Source of the DNA: CAZMCC01 sp964564695
GTDB taxonomy: Bacteria; Planctomycetota; Phycisphaerae; Phycisphaerales; UBA1924
Reading direction: 5' to 3'
Assembly: GCA_964564695.1 (NCBI GenBank)
Contig: CAZMCC010000054.1
Coordinates: 1-26,130, forward strand
Length of the DNA: 26,130 nucleotides
Made by a program: the position numbers and the translations under genes. Below the pieces are notes generated by a model that saw only the letters and a program-made list of their open reading frames with translations, had not been told where the DNA came from and searched no databases. Below, piece by piece: positions 1 to 7,141 of the stretch. Numbering within the stretch: position 1 is the stretch's first letter; every line of letters starts with the position of its first letter.

Positions 1-50
<50 letters not shown>

Positions 51-62
51 CGGGCAGGGGTC

Positions 63-151
63 GGGTGCCCCGGTGGAGCTCTGTCCACCGGGCGTGAGTC
101 CTGTTGAGCAGGCGCGCCAATCCCGGCGGACAGAGCTCCGCCGGGGCACCC
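63..151. repeat. Inverted-repeat element, copy 1 (family A)
   Basis: Two 30-base arms (63-92 and 122-151) are reverse complements at 28 of 30 positions and are separated by a 29-base loop. The core reads GGAGCTCTGTCC on the left and GGACAGAGCTCC on the right, and the outer ends are GGGTGCCCC and GGGGCACCC. A second copy of the same family lies at 656-736. The element sits about 140 bases upstream of the VOC gene; 152-292 shows nothing else recognisable apart from the ribosome binding site near 280. It may be a REP/MITE-like dispersed element or a terminator-type hairpin for a gene upstream of the window. Confidence 0.85.
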
Positions 152-292
152 CCACCCGGTCACCGCGGCGCGTGCGGCCAGCGCGACGACAACCAAGGCG
201 AAGATGGAGCCGGTGGGGCGCGGGCTCATGCGGGGCATTGTTGCCGGGCGCGGGTCACGTAAAGTTGGGGGGGAAGGCGAAGGAGCCCGGCG

Positions 293-655
293 ATGATCAA
301 CGGCGTGCACGCGATCATGTACTGCGAGGACGCGGACAAGGCCCGGGCGTTCTTCCGCGACGTGCTGAGCTGGCCGCACGCCGACGCGGGTCGCGGATGG
401 CTCATCTTCGGATGCCCCCCGTCGGAGATCGCCGCCCATCCGGCCGGCGAGGGGGCCGAGAGCGGCGACCACGAGTTCTACTTCATGTGTGAGGACGTGA
501 ACACGACGATGGACGCCCTGAAGAAGAAGGGCGTGGAGTTCACGATGCCCGTGTCGGACCAGGGCTGGGGACTGGTGACGCGCCTGAAGGTGCCCGGCGG
601 CGGGGAGATCGGGCTGTACCAGCCTCGGCATCCGCGGCCGGCGCCGGTGAAGTGA
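293..655 (+). CDS. VOC-family (glyoxalase/bleomycin-resistance fold) protein
   Basis: This 120-residue protein has the length and layout of a single VOC module. The first beta strand carries an early histidine (VHAIMYCEDADKARAFFRDVL, with His6 as a possible metal ligand). It is followed by the typical helix 'D..KARAFF...L', and the C-terminal strand is GGGEIGLYQPRHP, whose Glu is the usual last metal ligand. A central segment (HEFYFMCEDVNTTMDALKKKG) matches the second beta-alpha unit. The family includes glyoxalases, dioxygenases and antibiotic-binding proteins, so the substrate cannot be named. The ATG at 293 is supported by an AAGGAG-type ribosome binding site at about 280-285. The gene stands alone between two copies of an inverted-repeat element, and the second copy begins at the base after the stop codon. 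Fold is confident; function is unknown. Confidence 0.85.
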   Translation: MINGVHAIMYCEDADKARAFFRDVLSWPHADAGRGWLIFGCPPSEIAAHPAGEGAESGDHEFYFMCEDVNTTMDALKKKGVEFTMPVSDQGWGLVTRLKVPGGGEIGLYQPRHPRPAPVK

Positions 656-736
656 GGGTGCCCGGGCGGAGCTTTGTCCGCCCGGATGAGGCGTCGATAG
701 CAAAGACCCGGCGGACAAAGCTCCGCCGGGGCACCC
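656..736. repeat. Inverted-repeat element, copy 2 (family A), possible terminator
   Basis: The 30-base arms 656-685 and 707-736 match as reverse complements at 28 of 30 positions, with a 21-base loop. Compared with copy 1 the core is GCTTTG/CAAAGC instead of GCTCTG/CAGAGC, so both arms changed together and pairing was kept. It begins directly after the VOC stop codon and ends 15 bases before tRNA-Ala. It could end transcription of the VOC gene. There is no clear U tract, so a Rho-independent mechanism is uncertain. Confidence 0.85.
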
Positions 737-751
737 TACAGTGGTACGTTC

Positions 752-824
752 GGGGCGGTAGCTCAATTGGCAGAGCGCTACCTTTGCAAGGTAGATGTTG
801 GGAGTTCGAGTCTCCTCCGCTCCA
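752..824 (+). tRNA. tRNA-Ala(UGC)
   Basis: A complete 73-base cloverleaf is visible. The acceptor stem GGGGCGG pairs with CCGCTCC and includes the G3:U70 wobble that marks tRNA-Ala. The D arm is TAGCTCAATTGGCAGAGC. The anticodon stem CTACC/GGTAG holds loop TTTGCAA with anticodon TGC. The T arm has loop TTCGAGT. The discriminator is A (824). The 3' CCA is not encoded and must be added after transcription. No separate promoter was recognised; an inverted repeat occupies the upstream space. Confidence 0.97.
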
Positions 825-835
825 TTTGTGACTTG

Positions 836-867
836 TCCGAGCCTCCCGCTTGCGCGGGAGGCTCGGA
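836..867. terminator. Perfect 14-bp hairpin between tRNA-Ala and the response regulator
   Basis: Arms 836-849 and 854-867 are perfect reverse complements around a 4-base loop (TTGC on plus, GCAA on minus). On the minus strand this gives a GC-rich stem closed by a GNRA-type GCAA loop, 12 bases beyond the stop of the sigma-54 regulator. It also lies 12 bases after the tRNA on plus. It is well placed as a bidirectional stop for the convergent units, though no strong T run follows on either strand. A smaller palindrome, GATCAG-AGA-CTGATC at 866-880, overlaps the regulator stop. Confidence 0.6.
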
Positions 868-878
868 TCAGAGACTGA

Positions 879-2375
879 TCAGACCGCGGCCCGCTGCTGC
901 TCGTCGATCCCCAGGTCCTTCATCTTCTTGTACAGCGTCGTGCGGTTGATGCCGAGTTGCTCGGCCGTGCGCTGGCGGTTCCAGTCGTTGGCCTTGAGGG
1001 CCTTGAGCAGGATGCGGCGCTCGGGGTCTTTCATGGCGTCGTCGAGGGACATCGGGACCCAGGGCTGGTCTTGCGTCGCCGGCGCGCCGGCATCGCCTGA
1101 GCGTGCGGCGCTCGTGAGAGGCCCCGCCGCGGTGTTCTCGATCACGTGCGGCGGGAGATCATCGAGCGCGATCGTCTGCCCGCGCGTCAGCACGGCCGCC
1201 CGCTCCACGATGTTCGAGAGCTCGCGCACGTTGCCGGGGTAGCGGTAGCGCACGAGGGCCGCGAGGGCCTCGGGGGTGAAGCCGGCGACCTGCTTGGCGA
1301 GTTCGCCCGCGTGGTGACGCAGGAAGTGGCCCGCGAGCACGGGGATGTCCGACGCCCGGTCGCGCAGCGGTGGGAGTTCGATCGTGACCACGTTGATGCG
1401 GTAGTAGAGGTCCTGCCGGAACCGCCCGTCCGCGACGAGCGTCTCGAGCGGCTGGTTGCTCGCGAGGACAACCCTGACGTCCACCTCAACAGTTCGGTTG
1501 CTCCCGACTGGCTCAAAGCGCCGCTCCTGCAGCACGCGCAGCAGCTTGAGCTGCATCGACGGCGGCGCGGAGTTGATCTCGTCGAGGAAGATCGTGCCCC
1601 CGTCGGCCGCGGCGAACTTGCCCTGCTTCTCGGCGTACGCCCCCGTGAACGCCCCCTTGGCGTGCCCGAAGAGCTCGCTCTCGAGCAGCGTCTCGGGGAT
1701 GCTGCCGCAGGAGATCTCCACGAACGCCTTGTCGCGGCGGGGGCTTCGCTGGTGGATCGCGTGCGCGATCAGGCTCTTGCCCGTGCCGCTCTCGCCGGTC
1801 ATCAGCACCGTCGTCTTGCTCGGGGCGACGGCCGCGACGAGATCGAGGATCTTCGTCATCCGGTGGTCGCCCCCGACCACGCCGCCGAGGCCGAAGCGGT
1901 CCTCGAGGCGGTCGCGCAAGCGCCGGTTCTCGGCGAGCAGCGTCTGCTGGCGCAGCGCCCGCTCGAGCGTGAGCTTCAGTTCCTTGTCCACCACAGGCTT
2001 GGCGAGGAAGTCGACCGCCCCCGCCCGCACGGCCGCCACCGCCTGCTCGATCGTGCCGTAGCCGCTGAGCATGACGACCACGACCGTGGGAAAGCGGCGC
2101 GAGACCTCGCGCAGCAGCTCAATCCCGCCCATTCCCGGCATGGAGACATCGCTGAGCACGAGGTTGAACGGGCGCCCGGCCGCGGGACCGTCGCCGGCGG
2201 CCGCGGCCTCGGCGGCCCCGAGCGTCGCGAGGGCCTCCTCGGCCCCGAGTGCGGACGCGGCGTCGTAGCCCTCGCGCTGGAGGAACTCGGCGAGGGCCTC
2301 CGCCGCGATCGGGTCATCGTCGACCACGAGCACACGCGGACTGGTGCTTGGAGTGGAGCCGCTGATTCGGGTCAT
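879..2375 (-). CDS. NtrC-family sigma-54-dependent response regulator
   Basis: This 498-residue protein has three classic parts. The receiver domain (about 13-140) has acidic residues DDD at 19-21, phospho-acceptor Asp76 in LVLSDVSMPG, Ser104 and Lys126. The AAA+ domain (about 160-400) has Walker A GESGTGKS at 194-201, the sigma-54-contacting loop GAFTGA at 241-246, Walker B IFLDE near 262-266, and GNVREL at 381-386. The C-terminal Fis-type helix-turn-helix is at about 455-490 (RTAEQLGINRTTLYKKMKDL). Such proteins use ATP to remodel RNA polymerase holding sigma-54 at -24/-12 promoters. The receiver has a small Ala/Gly-rich insertion at about 53-69. The start ATG overlaps the stop of the upstream kinase gene by 4 bases (ATGA), so the two are very likely translated together and form one phosphorelay. 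Target genes are unknown. Confidence 0.97.
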   Translation of the reverse strand: MTRISGSTPSTSPRVLVVDDDPIAAEALAEFLQREGYDAASALGAEEALATLGAAEAAAAGDGPAAGRPFNLVLSDVSMPGMGGIELLREVSRRFPTVVVVMLSGYGTIEQAVAAVRAGAVDFLAKPVVDKELKLTLERALRQQTLLAENRRLRDRLEDRFGLGGVVGGDHRMTKILDLVAAVAPSKTTVLMTGESGTGKSLIAHAIHQRSPRRDKAFVEISCGSIPETLLESELFGHAKGAFTGAYAEKQGKFAAADGGTIFLDEINSAPPSMQLKLLRVLQERRFEPVGSNRTVEVDVRVVLASNQPLETLVADGRFRQDLYYRINVVTIELPPLRDRASDIPVLAGHFLRHHAGELAKQVAGFTPEALAALVRYRYPGNVRELSNIVERAAVLTRGQTIALDDLPPHVIENTAAGPLTSAARSGDAGAPATQDQPWVPMSLDDAMKDPERRILLKALKANDWNRQRTAEQLGINRTTLYKKMKDLGIDEQQRAAV

Positions 2376-3382
2376 CCGTTGGACTCTCCGATGACGGTCT
2401 TGCCCAAGGCGGGGCCGACGGGGTAACTCACGCTAAGGGTCGCGCCGCGGGCGCCGTCGGAGAGGGCGGGGTTGAAGCGCTGGGCGAGGCCGATGGAGCC
2501 GGCGAGCTCGCGGACGATCTCCCTGGCGAGGGCGAGGCCGATGCCCAGGCCGCCGGCCTTGGTGCTGAACCCGGCGACAAAGAGCTGCTCGCCGCTGGGG
2601 CCGGCGTGGGCGGGCGGGCCGAAGCCGTCGTCGCGGACCTCGATGCGGACCATGGGGGTGCGGGGGTCGGAATCGTCGAGGCGGGCGGCGACTTCGATGC
2701 GACCGCGCGGGGCCGTGCCGCCGGTGCCGCGCTTGGCGACCTGGCGGCGCCGCGCGATGGACTCGATCGAGTTGCGCACGGCGGCGGTCAGGATCATGTA
2801 GATGCTGCCCGCGGGGGCGGTTTCGAGGCGCGGGTCGACGGCCGTGACGATCTCGGTTTCCTGGTCGGCCGCGACGAGCCGGAGCACCTCGGCGGCGTGC
2901 TCGATCGCCTCGGCGAGCGACCACGCGGACCACGATCCGAGCGTCGAGCCCGCCGAGCCTTCCGGGGCGATGCCCGCGAGCACGCGCTTGACGACGCAGG
3001 ACATCTGCTCCATCGCCCGCCCGACGACATCGAGCCGGCGGCACAGCTCCGACGCCGGCGCGGCCCCGGGCTCATCAACGGCGGGCGGTGGGACAACGGT
3101 CGGTGCGCACGCACCGCCTCCGCCGGGAGGCGTCACGACGGTCGGCCCTGGGGGAAGCGCGGGGAGGCGCGTGTTCGCGTCGCGCCGGGCCATGTTGAGC
3201 TGGCGCATCGAGCCGTCGAGAAGGTTGGCAAGCTCGTGGACGAGCCCGCCCAGGCGGGTGACGGCGAACGCGGCGTCCATGCCGTCGACGTCGGCGGGCT
3301 GCTCGCGCAGCGCGGAGCGGACGAGCACGGAATTGGGCGGCGATTGGCCCGGCGACGATGGATTCTCGGACGACATGCCCAT
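2372..3382 (-). CDS. Soluble histidine kinase paired with the NtrC-type regulator
   Basis: From the chosen start the protein has 336 residues. The H-box LVHELANLL puts the phospho-accepting histidine at about residue 50. The ATPase part has an N-box (AAVRNSIES, Asn204), G1 box DDGFG (251-255) and G2 box GGLGIGLALAREIV (from 277). There is no membrane segment or recognisable PAS or other sensor domain, so it probably acts in the cytoplasm. The helix pair of the dimerisation domain is interrupted by a Pro/Gly-rich stretch at about 73-110. The open frame extends to 3496, but those extra 38 codons lack kinase features and run into an inverted repeat; ATGs at 3382 or 3376 are better starts, though neither has a strong ribosome binding site. 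It overlaps the regulator gene by 4 bases. The histidine kinase call is firm; the signal is unknown. Confidence 0.9.
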   Translation of the reverse strand: MGMSSENPSSPGQSPPNSVLVRSALREQPADVDGMDAAFAVTRLGGLVHELANLLDGSMRQLNMARRDANTRLPALPPGPTVVTPPGGGGACAPTVVPPPAVDEPGAAPASELCRRLDVVGRAMEQMSCVVKRVLAGIAPEGSAGSTLGSWSAWSLAEAIEHAAEVLRLVAADQETEIVTAVDPRLETAPAGSIYMILTAAVRNSIESIARRRQVAKRGTGGTAPRGRIEVAARLDDSDPRTPMVRIEVRDDGFGPPAHAGPSGEQLFVAGFSTKAGGLGIGLALAREIVRELAGSIGLAQRFNPALSDGARGATLSVSYPVGPALGKTVIGESNG

Positions 3383-3495
3383 TCCATCGGCGCTGGAAGC
3401 GTGGCGGTTCAGCGGCGTGTTGCGATTTTGCGACGTTGCGCAGACACACCGGTTGTGGGCGCGCGACAGGGGCGCAGCGCTTGCGCGGCGGCGCA

Positions 3496-3572
3496 CGAAC
3501 CCCGACCGTGAGGGAGGGGCCTTCGCTGCCGAACATCCGTGACGCAGGCCCCTCCCTCACGGTCGGGGTTCG
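3496..3572. repeat. Perfect 27-bp inverted repeat after ileS
   Basis: Arms 3496-3522 and 3546-3572 are exact reverse complements over 27 bases (outer end CGAACCCCGACC, inner end GAGGGAGGGGCCT) with a 23-base loop. The repeat starts 4 bases past the ileS stop (minus strand) and lies upstream of the kinase gene start. A transcript in either direction would form a very stable hairpin, so it could terminate ileS transcription. Its sequence differs from the family A elements at 63-151 and 656-736. Confidence 0.9.
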
Positions 3573-3576
3573 TTGC

Positions 3577-6500
3577 TCACGCCATTCCGACTGCGAGGGC
3601 GTCGCGGTCCGACAGCATGGCGCTGGGGAAGCCGTTGGCCGCGGGGCGCTGGCGGACCGTGCCGTCACGCTTCCACGACCGCTCGCAACGGGGCTCGTTG
3701 CGGAGGTCGACGACGCGGACGCCGACCGCTTCGCCAGGCTCGATGCTGACGCGGCTGACGCCGAACAGGTCCGCGAGGTCGACGGCGTCAAAGCCCGACG
3801 GCAAGCCGCTGACGCTCACGCCGGCGTCGATCGGGTTGTCGACCCCGAGCTCCTTCTTGGCCCGCTCGATCGCCTCGTGCACCTGCGAGCGTGCCCCGAG
3901 GATCTTCGTCCAGCCCTCGTCCGCCGCGACGCCCGTGCCGCGGACGAACTCCTGCGTGTGGATGGTGGCCTTGGCGTCCTTGGGGTCGATCCGGTAGAGG
4001 GCACGATGGGCCTCGTCGGCGGTGTGGACGAGGATCGGGGCGAGCAGGCGGCACAGCCCGTCGGTGAGCGCGAACAAGGCGGCCTGCGTCCGACGCCGGC
4101 GCGGGGAGTCGGCCTTGTCGCAGTAGAGGCGGTCCTTGATGGCGGCGAGGTAGGTGGAGCTGAGGGTGTCGTTGCAGAAGTCGTAGAGGGCCGCGTGGGC
4201 CGAGCGGTAGTCGTAGCGGTCGTACGCGTCGATGACGCCCTTCGCGAGGGCGTCGTACTGGGCGAGGACCCAGGCGTCGATGGAGTGGGGGGGGATGGCC
4301 ATAGAGGGTGGCACCGGCGTCCCGCCGGTGTTCCCGTTCGCGGGCACGGGCGAGGCGCCCGTCACAGGCGGGACGCCTGTGCCACCGGCTGGTGGCACGT
4401 AGTCGTTCAGGTTGCTCAGCATGAACCGGAGCGTGTTGCGGATCTTGCGGTAGCTCTCGCCGGCCTGCTCGAAGAACTCGTCGTCGACCTTGACGTCGTT
4501 CTCGTAGCTGAGCGAAGCGACCCACCAGCGCAGCACATCGACGCCGTACTTCTGGAAGAGGTCGTCGACGCTGTCGCCGGCGCTCTTGCTGAGCTTGCGC
4601 CCGTCCTTGGCGACGAGGAAGCCGTGCGTGAGCAGCGTCTTGTACGGCGCCTGCCCGGTCGCGCCCAGGGCCGTGAGGATCGCGAGCTGGAACCAGCCGC
4701 GGTGCTGGTCGGAGCCTTCGAGGTACAGGTCCGCCGGGTAGCCCAGGTTGCGCTCGCGCAGCACGGCGTTCCACGACGAGCCCGACTCGAACCACACATC
4801 GAGGATGTCGCCGCCCTTCTTGAGCGACGCGAGCGCGAGCGAGTGGTCCTCGCCGGTGCGACCGAGCACCGCCTTGGCCGACGGATCGGTGTCCGCCGCG
4901 GGGTCGTAGTACTTGAGCAGCTCGGCCGGTGTCGAGGTGAACCAGATGTCGGCGCCTTTCTCGCGGACGAGCTTCGCGACCGCCCGCACCGAGGCGGGGG
5001 TCATCAGCACGCCGCCCTGGGGCGTCAGGAACGCCGGGATCGGCAGGCCCCACGCCCGCTGGCGGCTGATGCACCAGTCCGGGCGCGACTCGAGCATGCC
5101 GCGCATGCGGTTGCGCCCCCATTCAGGGACGAAGCGGACGCTCGCCTTCGACGCATCGCCCGCGCCCACGGCGTCGAGAGCCCGGTTGCGGATGCTCCGG
5201 GCCGGACCCGTCGCCGAGGCGCCAGCGCCCGTGGGGGAGGGGGGGGTGTACGCCTGCTCCACGCTCACGAACCACTGCTCGGTGCAGCGGAAGATCGTGG
5301 GCGTCTTGCTCCGCCAGTCGTGGGGGTAGCTGTGCGTGAACTTCTGGTCGAAGAACAGGTGGCCAGAGTCGCGGAGCCAATTCACGACCAGGTCGTTGGC
5401 CTTCCAGATGTCGACGCCGCGAAGCCACTGGGGGACGGTGTCGTCGTACGTGCCGTTGGCGAGCACGGGGGAGTACACGGGCAGATGCTCGCGCAGGCCG
5501 GTCGCATAGTCCTCTTCGCCGTGGCCGGGGGCGGTGTGGACGAGGCCGGTGCCGTCCTCCATCGTGACGTATTCGGCGGGGACGATGGACCAGAGCTTGT
5601 TGGGGTCGCAGACGCGCCCCAGCCCGCACGCGGGGGGGTTCTCGACGAACGGGTGGTGGTAGCGCAGGCCGACGAGCTTGTCGCCGGTGGTGGTCGCGAT
5701 CACGGCCACGTCCTGCGTGCCCGCGAGCGTCGTCACCTTTTCGACGAGCTTGGCGGCCAGCACGGTGATGTTGCCGTCGATGAAGACCAGGGCGTACTGC
5801 TCGCGCGGGTTCACGGCCACGCCGACGTTCGCTGGGAGCGTCCAGGGCGTGGTGGTCCAGATCGTGAAGCTCGGGCGCTGCAGGGGGCGCTTGCCGAACA
5901 TCTTCTCGAGGCGAGCCTCGGCGGCACGCTCCTTCCACGAGCCGGCCGCGGACTGTTCCTCGTCGGTGAGGTCGAGGTCGTCCTCGTCGGCGGCGCCGCC
6001 GTCCTCCTCCTCGTCGTCGTCGTCATGCTTCAGGCCGAAGGCGTCGTAGACCGCGTCGGCGTCGAAGGCCTCGAAGTCGACGAAGACCGACGTGTCCTCG
6101 CGGTCGGCGTACTCGAGCTCGGCCTCGGCGAGGGCGGTCTCGTTCGCCACCGACCAGTGCACCGGCTTGAGCGCGCGGTAGACCAGGCCGGCCTCCATGA
6201 GCGAGCCGAGCACCTCGAGCGTGGCGCCCTCGTAGGTCGGCACCATGGTCAGGTACGGGTGCTCATAGTCCGCGAGCGTGAGCAGACGCGAGAACTGCGT
6301 CGTGTGCAGCTTGTGGAACTTCTCGGCGTACTTCTGGCACTCGCGGCGCACGGCCATGCGCCGCTGGTCGTCCGTGAGCGTGTTGAGCTTGGCGATCTTG
6401 CCGCTCTCGACGAGCTCGGTCATGACCTTGTGCTCGATGGGCAGCCCGTGGCAGTCCCAGCCCGGCACGTAGGGGACGTCGAAGCCCATCATGGTGCGGC

Positions 6501-6810
6501 TGCGGACCACGAGGTCCTTGAGGACCTTGTTGAGCAGGTGGCCCACGTGGATCGAGCCGTTGGCGTACGGGGGGCCGTCGTGGAAGAGGAACTTGGGCTG
6601 GCCGGCGTGGCTCTCGCGGACGCGGTCGTAGAGCTTCATGGCCTCCCACCGCTTGATGCTGGCGGGCTCGTTCTGGACGAGGTTGGCCTTCATGGGGAAG
6701 GCCGTCTGGGGGAGGTTGAGGGTGTCCTTGAAGCTCTTGGCCGCGGGGGGGGCGGGGGTGGGAGCGGGGGGGGTCGAGGGGGCTGGGGTCTGGGGGCTGG
6801 GAGCGGACAT
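3577..6810 (-). CDS. ileS: Isoleucyl-tRNA synthetase (IleRS)
   Basis: The enzyme attaches isoleucine to tRNA-Ile. The class I signature HVGH (HIGH motif) is at 88-91 in PPYANGSIHVGHLLNK, and KLSKS (KMSKS motif) is near 739. The editing domain shows TIWTTTPWTLPANVGVAV and GTGLVHTAPGHGEEDY; CISRQRAWGLPIP and DVWFESGSSW are typical IleRS blocks. At 1077 residues it is longer than most bacterial IleRS. The extra length comes from a Pro/Ala-rich N-terminal lead (about 5-24), a very acidic insert in the editing domain (about 261-290), a low-complexity insert after SVEQAY, and a segment at about 806-836 encoded by a palindromic repeat. The C-terminal zinc-finger region is degenerate: RCERSW keeps only Cys1042, and the second pair appears as LSDRDA. 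Start ATG has GGAGA about 9 bases upstream. Confidence 0.98.
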   Translation of the reverse strand: MSAPSPQTPAPSTPPAPTPAPPAAKSFKDTLNLPQTAFPMKANLVQNEPASIKRWEAMKLYDRVRESHAGQPKFLFHDGPPYANGSIHVGHLLNKVLKDLVVRSRTMMGFDVPYVPGWDCHGLPIEHKVMTELVESGKIAKLNTLTDDQRRMAVRRECQKYAEKFHKLHTTQFSRLLTLADYEHPYLTMVPTYEGATLEVLGSLMEAGLVYRALKPVHWSVANETALAEAELEYADREDTSVFVDFEAFDADAVYDAFGLKHDDDDEEEDGGAADEDDLDLTDEEQSAAGSWKERAAEARLEKMFGKRPLQRPSFTIWTTTPWTLPANVGVAVNPREQYALVFIDGNITVLAAKLVEKVTTLAGTQDVAVIATTTGDKLVGLRYHHPFVENPPACGLGRVCDPNKLWSIVPAEYVTMEDGTGLVHTAPGHGEEDYATGLREHLPVYSPVLANGTYDDTVPQWLRGVDIWKANDLVVNWLRDSGHLFFDQKFTHSYPHDWRSKTPTIFRCTEQWFVSVEQAYTPPSPTGAGASATGPARSIRNRALDAVGAGDASKASVRFVPEWGRNRMRGMLESRPDWCISRQRAWGLPIPAFLTPQGGVLMTPASVRAVAKLVREKGADIWFTSTPAELLKYYDPAADTDPSAKAVLGRTGEDHSLALASLKKGGDILDVWFESGSSWNAVLRERNLGYPADLYLEGSDQHRGWFQLAILTALGATGQAPYKTLLTHGFLVAKDGRKLSKSAGDSVDDLFQKYGVDVLRWWVASLSYENDVKVDDEFFEQAGESYRKIRNTLRFMLSNLNDYVPPAGGTGVPPVTGASPVPANGNTGGTPVPPSMAIPPHSIDAWVLAQYDALAKGVIDAYDRYDYRSAHAALYDFCNDTLSSTYLAAIKDRLYCDKADSPRRRRTQAALFALTDGLCRLLAPILVHTADEAHRALYRIDPKDAKATIHTQEFVRGTGVAADEGWTKILGARSQVHEAIERAKKELGVDNPIDAGVSVSGLPSGFDAVDLADLFGVSRVSIEPGEAVGVRVVDLRNEPRCERSWKRDGTVRQRPAANGFPSAMLSDRDALAVGMA
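4307..4398. repeat. Palindromic repeat element inserted in frame in ileS
   Basis: Outer arms 4307-4330 and 4363-4386 are reverse complements at 22 of 24 positions. Each arm is itself a perfect 8-bp hairpin: CACCGGCG-TCC-CGCCGGTG and CACAGGCG-GGA-CGCCTGTG. The two arms differ by a C:G to A:T exchange that keeps both small stems paired. A third stem, ACGGGCG-AGG-CGCCCGT, lies between them. GGTGGCAC occurs at both ends (4307-4314 and 4391-4398). On the minus strand it encodes GTGVPPVTGASPV followed by TGGTPVPP, without stops, in the linker between the catalytic core and the anticodon-binding helices of IleRS. It resembles REP-type elements that have entered a coding region. Confidence 0.85.
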
Positions 6811-7141
6811 CGGCGGAGTCTCCGTCGCCGGGAGTCGGTCGTGGCCCGGCTGGCGAGGGACGAGTCGGATTGGGGACGATCGTAGATCGACGGGTCAACG
6901 CGCGCGGCGGCGGCGGTGAAACGCCCGCCCACCCGCCCCGGCTCAGGAACCGGCGATGGCCAAGGTCGCGATGTCGATCGTCAATGACCGCGACGCCTCA
7001 GCCCGCCCGGACCTGCCGGGGCCGACGAATTCGAATGGAGGTCGCGATCAGCATGCGCAAAGGATATCCCCGACGCCGCCCGCCGGAGTTTGGGCCTTCG
7101 TGCCATTCCCTAGTCCCTGGCCCCTGACCCCTAGCCCATTC
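6811..7141. other. Intergenic region upstream of ileS; no gene seen
   Basis: These 331 bases lie between the ileS start and the 3' end of the DUF2617-like gene, both on minus. Open frames here have no recognisable protein content. The region should hold the ileS promoter, but no clear -35/-10 pair was found. The only structure noticed is a short tandem repeat at 7108-7135. Confidence 0.6.
7108..7135. repeat. Degenerate tandem 7-mer, four units
   Basis: Four consecutive 7-base units of the form CCCTRRY are present: CCCTAGT, CCCTGGC, CCCTGAC, CCCTAGC. The tract ends 6 bases before the stop of the DUF2617-like gene. Its function is unknown. Confidence 0.6.

Noticed and set aside
232..244. Possible sigma-54 promoter (GG...GC) upstream of the VOC gene
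   Set aside because: The spacing between the GG and GC elements is 7 or 9 bases instead of 10, and the TGGCAC part is poor.
3383..3496. Longer N terminus for the histidine kinase
   Set aside because: The additional 38 codons have no kinase content and start inside the perfect inverted repeat; later ATGs are more plausible.
3358..6885. Plus-strand open frame of 1175 codons
   Set aside because: It lies antisense to ileS, whose protein is unmistakable. The frame is open only because of high GC and the codon bias of the true gene; its translation is low-complexity Arg/Val/Glu text.
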